Assembly (NCBI GenBank): GCA_913053815.1
Contig: CAJXGK010000159.1
Location: 1-5,392 of the forward strand
DNA: 5,392 bases
Reading direction: 5' to 3'
Origin: an uncultured Rhodanobacteraceae bacterium
Lineage (GTDB): Bacteria; Pseudomonadota; Gammaproteobacteria; Xanthomonadales; Rhodanobacteraceae
Shown: one piece after another, positions 1 through 5,392 of the stretch
Layout: each line of letters opens with the position of its first letter
Position numbering within the stretch: the stretch's first letter is position 1
The notes under the pieces: model-generated
What the model was told of the DNA's origin: nothing
The model's database searches: none
The model's input: only the letters and a program-made list of their open reading frames with translations
Position numbers and translations under genes: made by a program

Positions 1-3
1 TGG

Positions 4-25
4 ATCCCGGGTCTACGCCCGGGAT
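4..25. repeat. Perfect inverted repeat (intergenic palindrome)
   Basis: Arms ATCCCGGG (4-11) and CCCGGGAT (18-25) flank a 6-nt loop TCTACG, giving an 8-bp perfect stem. With its flanks it reads TGGAT-CC...GG-ATGACGA, the layout of a common class of proteobacterial intergenic palindromes; this family match is from memory. It lies about 165 bases past the stop of the last operon gene. No T-run follows the hairpin on the minus strand within view, so it is not a clear intrinsic terminator, although it could protect or end the transcript. It may continue to the left of the window. Confidence 0.7.
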
Positions 26-148
26 GACGAGAACCAGAGGGACCCGGGATGACGAGAACCAGAGGTACCCGGGATGGCAGAACCAGAGGTACCCGGGATG
101 ACGAGAACCAGAGGGGCCCGGGGATGGCAGAACCAGAGGTGCCCGCGG
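18..148. repeat. Tandem array of ~25-bp units containing CCCGGG
   Basis: Five near-identical units begin at 18, 43, 68, 92 and 117 (lengths 25, 25, 24, 25, 25), and a decayed sixth starts at 142. Each opens with CCCGGG and ends with AGAACCAGAGG plus two variable bases. Two variants alternate: A has GATGACGAGAACC (units 1, 2, 4) and B has GATGGCAGAACC (units 3, 5). The first unit starts inside the right arm of the 4-25 palindrome, so the array looks like repeated copying of that half plus its flank. There are no unique spacers, so it is not CRISPR. Bases 149-190, between the array and the stop of the HyfB-like gene, show nothing recognisable. Confidence 0.85.
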
Positions 149-190
149 CAAATAGGCGGCCTGGTCGACAATGGATGCCGAATCTACAGG

Positions 191-2305
191 TTACAAAGAA
201 AGGTTCAGCGCCAGCAGCGCAACGATCAACGTTACCAGTACCCAGGTGGCATAGAGGGTAACGGCGCCTTGGTGCAACCAGGCCAGTGACCGCCCAATCA
301 CTTTTACGGCCCCCGATATCGGGCCCAAGAGCCAACGGTCAACAAAATGCACGATGTGTGTTTCACGCTTGAGGCCGATGCGAAAGCCGCTTTGCGAGTA
401 TTGCTGCTCTTGCACAACGGGCCGCAAGAATGAGCCAAAAAGTACCCGCGCCGGGGCGGAAAAGGCGGTAGCGGTATAGCCCATCTGCGGCTGCAGGCTC
501 GACAAGCCGGCATCCCAGGCTCTAACTCGACGGGCACTATGGTGTCGGCGCAGCAACCGCGTCACCCCCCAGACGACCAGCAATAACAGAACAATCACCG
601 CAAAGGCCAGTGCCGTAGACATCGCAAAAACCACCGGCGTAGTCGCCCCACCTGAATGCACGATCACCAATGAACGCAACGGTATCACCCCGCGTCCAAC
701 CTCAGCGCCTATCCCTGACAAGGTCATGGCCAGTCCGGGAGGCAGTCCATGGGGAGTGCCGAAAAAGGCCGGTACCAGTGCCACGGTAGGGTTGGCCCCG
801 GCCAGCGGGCGAACCAGCTTCCCTAATATTGGAATCACCGCAGTGGCCAGCACCCCCAGTCCGAAACTAATCACCACCAGTCCCCACATCGGAATGGTTG
901 CACTGAGCGGTGCCGGTGCTGCAGCAGCAACCACCCGAGAACGTGGTCGCCCCAGCAACGCCGAGCCCGCCAGCATGACAAAACAAGTTAACGCCAACCC
1001 CGCTGTCAAGGCCAACATTGCTCCCGAAAGCGCAAAGATGGCCCGTACCGGTAATGAAGCGATCTGCACCACTCGCAACAACGATTCAAACAGTAGCCAC
1101 TCGCTGACAAAGCCATTGAAAGGCGGAAGAGCGGCGATGGCCAACGCCCCGATGAGAAAGGCCGTGGCGAACACCGGCATGCGTCGCATCAAGCCACCTA
1201 AGCGGTCCAGATCATGCGTGCCGGTCGCCTGGTCGATACCGGCCGTGCCCACAAATAACAATGTTTTGTAGGTCGAATGGTTGATCATGTGATAGAGCCC
1301 GGCCACCAAAGCCATACCCCCCAACACCGGATGGCCCAGTGACACAAAGGCAAAGCCCGCCCCCAAGGCTGCCACCACGATTCCTAGATTTTCAATCGAA
1401 CTTTGTGCCAGCAGACGCTTCAGATCGGATTCGGTCAAGGCATAAACGATACCGGTCAAGGCGGTCGTGGCACCGACCAGAAGAACCAGCAAGGCCATCT
1501 TGGGGTGGTGGCTCACAATGGGACCATCGATGACGAACAGAGCAAAAACACCGAGGTTGAGCGTGGCGCCGGAAAGAATCGGTGAAACCGATCGTGGTGC
1601 TGAGCCGTGTGCTTCAGGAAGCCAAGCATTGACCGGAATGATGCCGGCCTTGACCCCAAAGCCGAAGAAGGTGAGCAGAAAAGCCACCCACAAGGTGCTC
1701 GTGGGCAGTTGTTCTCCTGCTGTCAAGATGGCAGACAACGCAGTGCTGTGAGCGTGAGAGGCGAGCAGGAAAAGACCGGCCATGCCGGCCAAGGTTCCGG
1801 CTTCGCTCAACATCAAGGTCAGATAACCTGCCGCCACCGGGCGCGCATCGCGGGTATGAAAGGTCACCAACGCCCAGATCGACAGGGCACTGATTTCCCA
1901 GAAAAACACAAAAGCCACCATATCGGCCGCTGTAAAGAAGGCGAGCATCCCGGCATACAGGATGGCAACCAGAGTGAGAAACAGGGCCGCCCGATGACGT
2001 GAATACTGATCCGCATCGCGAACCAGCAAGGGCGTTGCGGCTAGGAATACGGTGGCCGTGACAATGAGGAACAGACCGCGCAGCGGATCCAGTACAAAGC
2101 TGATCGATTGCAGCAACGAAAGATGCCCAAGAATGACTGCGGTACTGCCGCCACCCGCTATGGCCACAACGCCGGCAACCACCATCAATACACTCGCCAC
2201 AATGAAAGTGGTGCCACTCGCCCAAGCTCTCACCCGGAGCGGCGCCAACCATGCCACCACGATGCTCGCAGCCAGAACGGCAAATGAAGCGATATACCAG
2301 ATCAT
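191..2305 (-). CDS. hyfB: HyfB/HycC-like proton-translocating membrane subunit (complex I antiporter-type)
   Basis: This 704-residue polytopic membrane protein should form part of the proton-pumping arm of a Hyf-type complex in the inner membrane. It has roughly 15-16 hydrophobic segments. The antiporter core carries Glu137 (FFWEIS), Lys219 (GVKAGIIPVNAWLPEAH), the DLKRLLAQSSIEN loop (294-306), Lys347 (HSTYKTLLF) and Glu402 (FNGFVSEW). A hydrophilic C-terminal stretch has RAWDAGL (595-601) and QMGYTATAFS (607-616), typical of HyfB/HycC, then a probable amphipathic helix (about 650-680) and a last membrane segment (685-702). Length is close to E. coli HyfB (~670). The start is the ATG at 2305, which forms an ATGA overlap with the preceding gene; an in-frame ATG at 2485 would add 60 non-membrane residues lying over the small-subunit gene. 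Oddities: Asn250 where related subunits usually have a membrane Lys, and its place last in the operon. Confidence 0.93.
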   Translation of the reverse strand: MIWYIASFAVLAASIVVAWLAPLRVRAWASGTTFIVASVLMVVAGVVAIAGGGSTAVILGHLSLLQSISFVLDPLRGLFLIVTATVFLAATPLLVRDADQYSRHRAALFLTLVAILYAGMLAFFTAADMVAFVFFWEISALSIWALVTFHTRDARPVAAGYLTLMLSEAGTLAGMAGLFLLASHAHSTALSAILTAGEQLPTSTLWVAFLLTFFGFGVKAGIIPVNAWLPEAHGSAPRSVSPILSGATLNLGVFALFVIDGPIVSHHPKMALLVLLVGATTALTGIVYALTESDLKRLLAQSSIENLGIVVAALGAGFAFVSLGHPVLGGMALVAGLYHMINHSTYKTLLFVGTAGIDQATGTHDLDRLGGLMRRMPVFATAFLIGALAIAALPPFNGFVSEWLLFESLLRVVQIASLPVRAIFALSGAMLALTAGLALTCFVMLAGSALLGRPRSRVVAAAAPAPLSATIPMWGLVVISFGLGVLATAVIPILGKLVRPLAGANPTVALVPAFFGTPHGLPPGLAMTLSGIGAEVGRGVIPLRSLVIVHSGGATTPVVFAMSTALAFAVIVLLLLVVWGVTRLLRRHHSARRVRAWDAGLSSLQPQMGYTATAFSAPARVLFGSFLRPVVQEQQYSQSGFRIGLKRETHIVHFVDRWLLGPISGAVKVIGRSLAWLHQGAVTLYATWVLVTLIVALLALNLSL

Positions 2306-3039
2306 GGCTTGCGGGCAGCGCTGCCCACCTCTGGTTGTAGCTGTCCGGCAACCCGCAGTAGACCATGTACGATCGCCAGGGGTGGGGGTGGACAGCCAGG
2401 GATAATAAGATCCACGGGAAGCACTTCTTTGACGCCCCCAAGGCTGGCGAAACTCTGGCCAAAGACCCCCCCATTGATCGCACAAACTCCCATTGCTACC
2501 ACTCGCTTGGGTTCCGGCATCGCCTCATAGGCCTTGCGCAAGGGTAGGCGCATCGCCTCAGTGACCGGCCCGGCAACCAGTAACACATCGGCGTCACGTG
2601 GCGTCGCGGTGATGAAAATGCCGTAACGATGTAGGTTGTACGGCGGCGCGTCGAGCAGGCGTACCTCACCCATGCATGCGCCACAGGCACCGGCATCGAG
2701 GTAGCGCACATTGACTGAGTGGCGGAAGCAACGTGGTAGGGGATGGGACTCGGCATCATGCCACATGCCCCATTGCGCATCATCCTGCCAAGCGAGAGCA
2801 CCGCTGGGTTGGCGGCAACGCTGACAGTGCACACAGCGCGCGAAATCCACCTCGACCGCATCCCTACGCGCTGCAATGGCTGCAGTGGGACAAAGTGCCG
2901 CCATCCGCGTCGCAGCCTGTTCCGAGAGCCGCTGCGATGTCGGGCGACCGGGGCTGACACCTGCCGGTAGACGCGCGGTGGCGGGGCCGGGTTCACTACG
3001 GATTCCGTCAATCAGACTATGGGCGACCCAGTTAGCCAT
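2302..3039 (-). CDS. hyfI: NuoB/HyfI-like Fe-S small subunit with N-terminal single-cluster ferredoxin-like domain
   Basis: This 245-residue cytoplasmic electron-transfer subunit is predicted to bind the large subunit. Residues ~105-230 are the NuoB/HycG fold: CGACMGE (Cys119, Cys122), YNLHRYGIFITATPRDADVL, VAGPVTEAMR, MGVCAINGG (Cys186) and IIPGCPPPP (Cys216). These give the four ligands of a proximal N2-type [4Fe-4S] cluster. Residues ~35-85 form a degenerate ferredoxin domain: Cys50-Pro plus Cys69-xx-Cys72-xx-Cys75, the ligand set of one of the two clusters of a 2[4Fe-4S] ferredoxin. The other cluster's positions read Glu40, Ala43, Met46 and Ser79. E. coli HycG has no such domain as far as I recall, so this looks like a fusion that may stand in for a separate ferredoxin-type subunit. 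The ATG at 3039 overlaps the previous stop (TGATG), and the stop overlaps the next start (ATGA). Confidence 0.92.
   Translation of the reverse strand: MANWVAHSLIDGIRSEPGPATARLPAGVSPGRPTSQRLSEQAATRMAALCPTAAIAARRDAVEVDFARCVHCQRCRQPSGALAWQDDAQWGMWHDAESHPLPRCFRHSVNVRYLDAGACGACMGEVRLLDAPPYNLHRYGIFITATPRDADVLLVAGPVTEAMRLPLRKAYEAMPEPKRVVAMGVCAINGGVFGQSFASLGGVKEVLPVDLIIPGCPPPPLAIVHGLLRVAGQLQPEVGSAARKP
2306..2332 (-). promoter_or_regulatory. Shine-Dalgarno-like GAGGT with intervening palindrome before the HyfB-like start
   Basis: On the coding strand AGAGGT (2332-2327) is followed at once by the 14-base perfect palindrome GGGCAGCGCTGCCC (2326-2313), then 7 bases, then the ATG at 2305. Without folding, the ribosome site lies about 21 bases from the start, too far to work well. 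If the palindrome folds (5-bp stem, GCGC loop), the effective gap becomes about 7 bases. This lies within the 3' end of the small-subunit gene. It may be chance in GC-rich coding sequence. Confidence 0.35.
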
Positions 3040-3054
3040 CAGCGATCATTCTCC
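3037..3054 (-). promoter_or_regulatory. Stop-start overlap and GGAG site for the small subunit
   Basis: TGATG (3041-3037) joins the large-subunit stop to the small-subunit start. A GGAG (3054-3051) lies 11 bases ahead of the ATG inside the end of the large-subunit gene. This supports the chosen start and translational re-initiation. Confidence 0.55.
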
Positions 3055-4604
3055 GCGACCGAAAGTCCAAAACTTGCCATGATGATTGGAAAATCCTGAA
3101 ATGCGGTGTCCTCCACGGCGTGGTGGAAAGCATGCCAGTTGCGATAGCCGGGCGTGCCGGCCGACCAACGCTGCACATGGCCCTCTGCGCCAATCCGCAG
3201 CCAATCAAAAAATGCCCCGGAGGGCGCCTCGGCCCACCCTAGCGCGGAACCCTCACACGGTACCCAGTCAGCACTTACCGGCCCAGTAGGCAGCGCGTCG
3301 AGTACCGCACATAACAGCGTGCCTGCGCTCTCGATTTCCTGGAAGAACACCCGCATGCGTGCGTAACCGTCACCCTCGGACTCGACCGCTACGGCGGGGG
3401 GCCACTTCGCGTAATCCGCATAGGGCAGTACACAGCGCAAGTCCTGGCTGCGGCCGGAAGCACGCCCGACCGGGCCGACGGTGGCATAGCGTGCTGTATC
3501 TGCCGCATTGAGCACCCCCATCTCCTCGATACGATCAAGAAAGCTGGAACTTGCTTCCAGCAGCCGTCGATAGTGGCGTATCCGCGCCAGCAGCGGGGGA
3601 AGTTCGGTAGCGAGCAGCGCTGGTGCCTCAGCGTCCAGATCGCGAGCTAGGCCGCCGGGCACAATTAGGCCGAACAGGTAGCGATGGCCCCCGACCCGTG
3701 CGGCAAGGCGCAGCAACGCCTCCTCCAGTTCCTGGCCTATGGCCTTGCCAACTGCCAGACCGGTAGAACCGGCAAGTTCCGCCAGCACCGCCATGTGATA
3801 GCGCATGCGTTCGAGTTCGGCGAGCACCATGCGTAAGCGCTGGGCGCGCTCGGGCACCACGGTGTGCGAGATACGTTCTGCAGCTTGGCACAAAGCCAGA
3901 GCGTGGGCCACGGCAGCATTGCCGCTGAAGCGTTCGGCGAGCAGCACCACCGCGGATACCGGCAAGCCTTCGGCAATCTTCTCCACCGCCCGATATTTGA
4001 AAAACAGCCGCGTATGGGCGAGCAGAATCTGTTCCCCCGGACCTTCGAGAATGTACAGCCCCGCCTCAGAGAAATCGCCCCATACCGGGCCGACCGGAAA
4101 CACTACACTCCCGGACTCGGTGAGCTGTTGCCGAGGTTGCCAGGTAGAAGCCCCCGCCGCACTCGCCGACTGGGTTGTCGCCGCATAGCGCCGGCGCATG
4201 GGGGCGATATCTTCCGGCCAGACATCATCATGGAGCACAAAGTCGCCCAGGAACGGATGTCCTGAGAAATGCAGACCGAACAGATCTTCGGCCTCGCGCT
4301 CATACCAATCAGCCGCGTGGATGCTGTCGCTAATGGTCGGCAGATTCTCGCTGGCATCGGTCTCTATCGAGACCAGCACGTGGTCTTCAGGGTGAAAGAA
4401 GAAAAAACGCAGCGCAACATTACTGCCAAGATCCTCGACGAGCAGCTTTGCAAACTCGAAGCCGTGGTCGTGTAGCAGCAATTCCGCGAGAGTTCGTACC
4501 CTTCCAGGGGCTGTATCGAGATGCAGATGATCCAGCTCCGGCAGAGAAGACTTGAGCCGCCGATCATCAAACAGGGCTGCGGCCAATGTCGTGAGCCGAC
4601 TCAT
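3039..4604 (-). CDS. hyfG: NuoC-NuoD fusion, HyfG/HycE-like large subunit lacking the NiFe-site cysteines
   Basis: This 521-residue cytoplasmic subunit is homologous to the large subunit of group 4 hydrogenases. Residues ~1-140 are the NuoC (30-kDa) domain with the signature AADWYEREAEDLFGLHFSGHP (98-117). An Ala/Ser-rich linker (141-165) leads to the NuoD-like domain: GPVWGDFSEAGLYILEGPGE (172-191), RLFFKYRAVEKIAEGL (199-214), AERFSGNAAVAHALALCQAAE (223-243), ERMRYHMAVLAELAG (265-279), and NWHAFHHAV (489-497). In HycE the first NiFe-binding motif RxCGxC falls at Arg225-Phe-Ser-Gly-Asn-Ala230, so both cysteines are replaced. The final DPCxxC motif falls at 513-518 (GLSVAE), also without cysteine. 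The protein ends at Asp-Arg, matching mature HycE (~537 residues) rather than its precursor. It is therefore very unlikely to be a hydrogenase; it may be a structural scaffold or use another electron partner. The ATG at 4604 overlaps the preceding stop (ATGA). Confidence 0.93.
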   Translation of the reverse strand: MSRLTTLAAALFDDRRLKSSLPELDHLHLDTAPGRVRTLAELLLHDHGFEFAKLLVEDLGSNVALRFFFFHPEDHVLVSIETDASENLPTISDSIHAADWYEREAEDLFGLHFSGHPFLGDFVLHDDVWPEDIAPMRRRYAATTQSASAAGASTWQPRQQLTESGSVVFPVGPVWGDFSEAGLYILEGPGEQILLAHTRLFFKYRAVEKIAEGLPVSAVVLLAERFSGNAAVAHALALCQAAERISHTVVPERAQRLRMVLAELERMRYHMAVLAELAGSTGLAVGKAIGQELEEALLRLAARVGGHRYLFGLIVPGGLARDLDAEAPALLATELPPLLARIRHYRRLLEASSSFLDRIEEMGVLNAADTARYATVGPVGRASGRSQDLRCVLPYADYAKWPPAVAVESEGDGYARMRVFFQEIESAGTLLCAVLDALPTGPVSADWVPCEGSALGWAEAPSGAFFDWLRIGAEGHVQRWSAGTPGYRNWHAFHHAVEDTAFQDFPIIMASFGLSVAENDR

Positions 4605-4615
4605 GGCGACCCCCC
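4601..4615 (-). promoter_or_regulatory. Stop-start overlap with weak G-run site for the large subunit
   Basis: ATGA (4604-4601) contains both the large-subunit start and the HyfF-like stop. A run of six G (4615-4610) lies 5 bases before the ATG and may be a weak Shine-Dalgarno-like element; coupling to the upstream gene is the more likely way it is translated. Confidence 0.4.
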
Positions 4616-5392
4616 GAGCAAAGCCGCCGCCTGGTGGACCAGCCCACGCAGGGGTGGTGGTAAATAGAAACCGAAGATCAACAAGGGCAGGAAGGCCAGC
4701 ACCAGAGCCAGCACACTACTTACCGGAAGTGCCTGCGCCGGGGTCCGCGCGGAAACCGGCTCACGAAACACAATGCTGCCGATCTGATAAACAATGGCGA
4801 TAAAAGCAATCACGATGAAAACCGTCAACAGGCCGGTGGCCAGGTACTCACCCGCCCCAAAGCCGGCCCGCAAAATCTGAAATTCGGAGATAAAGACCAC
4901 AAACGGTGGGGCGCCGGCGATAGCTAATGCCCCCAACAACAAGGCCCAACCGACCAGGGGGAAACTGCCCAGGAGTCCGCTGCTGCCGCGTATCCGCTGC
5001 GTGCCCAAGGCGATCGTGGCCAGACCCGCCGCATAGAAACAGAACGACTTGGTCAGGGAATGGGCAAAAAGCTGATACACAGTGCCGAGATGGGCCGCGC
5101 GGGTACCCAGCCCGACAGCGGTGAGAATGATACCCATGTGTTCAACCGTAGAATAGGCAAACAATCGTTTGAAATCAGTGACCTGAAGAATTAGAAAGGC
5201 TGCCACCCCTACTGAAGTGAGGCCGGCGACCAGAAACCAAACATTGGCATCAGGAATACCCGGATTACGTATCAGCGCCGGGTACAAGCGCAAAATCATG
5301 TACAACGCAGCACTGGTTTCTACACCGGAGAGCAGCGCACAAATAGAAGCCGGGGCTTGGCTATGAGCATCCGGAAGCCAGGTGTGCATCGG
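4601..5392 (-). CDS. hyfF: HyfF-like proton-translocating membrane subunit, 5' end outside window
   Basis: Only the C-terminal 263 residues are visible; the codon at the window edge is Pro, in frame before MHTWLPDAHSQAP, so the Met at 5389 is internal and not the start. Family members are about 480-530 residues, so roughly half is missing. Numbering from that Pro, the diagnostic parts are WLPDAHSQAP (5-14), DFKRLFAYSTVEHMG (73-87), the channel Lys115 in HSLTKSFCF, and Glu170 in APPFVVFISEF (161-171). About seven membrane segments are seen. The YSTVEHMG and HSLTK motifs favour HyfF over HyfB, HyfD or NuoN. It probably translocates protons in the inner membrane next to the HyfB-like subunit. 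It is the first visible gene; upstream Hyf subunits and the promoter should lie to the right of the window. Confidence 0.9.
   Translation of the reverse strand, partial: PMHTWLPDAHSQAPASICALLSGVETSAALYMILRLYPALIRNPGIPDANVWFLVAGLTSVGVAAFLILQVTDFKRLFAYSTVEHMGIILTAVGLGTRAAHLGTVYQLFAHSLTKSFCFYAAGLATIALGTQRIRGSSGLLGSFPLVGWALLLGALAIAGAPPFVVFISEFQILRAGFGAGEYLATGLLTVFIVIAFIAIVYQIGSIVFREPVSARTPAQALPVSSVLALVLAFLPLLIFGFYLPPPLRGLVHQAAALLGGSP

Noticed and set aside
4..25. Intrinsic terminator of the operon
   Set aside because: The stem is strong, but no T-run follows on the minus strand within the window; sequence further left would be needed.
18..148. CRISPR array
   Set aside because: The units are adjacent with no unique spacers, and the repeats differ from one another in a two-variant pattern.
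49..289. Short plus-strand open frames with Arg/Gly/Thr-rich repeated peptides (MTRTRGTRD...)
   Set aside because: They are direct translations of the 25-bp tandem units and run on across the 3' end of the HyfB-like gene; unit-length changes shift frame and no family is recognised.
726..1271. 181-residue plus-strand open frame
   Set aside because: It is the antisense of the HyfB-like gene in GC-rich sequence; its composition is low-complexity and resembles no known family.
1614..2483. 289-residue minus-strand open frame in another reading frame
   Set aside because: It overlaps the HyfB-like gene throughout and lacks family motifs, while the overlapped frame is clearly conserved.
191..2485. 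Longer 764-residue version of the HyfB-like protein starting at 2485
   Set aside because: The extra 60 residues lie over the conserved end of the small-subunit gene, are not membrane-like, and the ATG at 2305 begins with a typical first transmembrane helix in an ATGA overlap.
2496..3011. 171-residue minus-strand open frame over the small subunit
   Set aside because: It is an alternate frame of the NuoB-like gene, which has all its expected cysteine motifs in the other frame.
3805..4265. Plus-strand open frames opposite the large subunit
   Set aside because: They are antisense shadows without recognisable domains or a ribosome site.
3039..4604. Functional [NiFe]-hydrogenase or formate hydrogenlyase large subunit
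   Set aside because: All four NiFe-ligating cysteines are absent, so the name 'hydrogenase 4' reflects ancestry only.

Overview
The window holds the distal part of a single tightly packed operon, all on the minus strand. It encodes a membrane-bound, complex I-like oxidoreductase of the group 4 [NiFe]-hydrogenase / formate hydrogenlyase type (Hyf/Hyc family). Moderate-to-high GC, Hyf-type protein sequences and a TGGAT(n)CC...GG(n)ATGACG intergenic palindrome point to a member of the Pseudomonadota. A chemolithoautotrophic gamma-proteobacterium or Acidithiobacillia is my guess, but the species cannot be named from this sequence.

In order of transcription (right to left): (1) 4601-5392, the C-terminal ~263 residues of a HyfF-like proton-translocating membrane subunit, whose 5' part lies beyond the window; (2) 3039-4604, a NuoC-NuoD fusion (HyfG/HycE-like large subunit); (3) 2302-3039, a NuoB-like small subunit (HyfI/HycG-like) with an N-terminal ferredoxin-like domain; (4) 191-2305, a complete HyfB-like antiporter-type membrane subunit. 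Each stop overlaps the next start (ATGA, TGATG, ATGA), so translation is probably coupled. The operon promoter and the expected HyfC (NuoH-like) and HyfE (NuoK-like) genes are not in view. Beyond the last gene, 1-190 contains no gene; it holds a palindrome and a tandem array of ~25-bp units.

The main point is that the large subunit looks like a hydrogenase but has lost the active site. Both cysteine pairs that hold the NiFe centre are replaced (SxxA for the first CxxC, SxxE for the last). The protein ends at the Arg where hydrogenase precursors of this family are cleaved during maturation. The small subunit keeps all four cysteines of the proximal (N2-like) Fe-S cluster and exactly one of the two clusters of a bacterial-type ferredoxin fold. 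The two membrane subunits keep most of the charged residues used for proton translocation. This fits the poorly understood hydrogenase-related complexes without a NiFe site ('Ehr' type): an Fe-S electron path coupled to proton pumps, with an unknown electron or substrate partner. The broad class is already recognised; its reaction is not.
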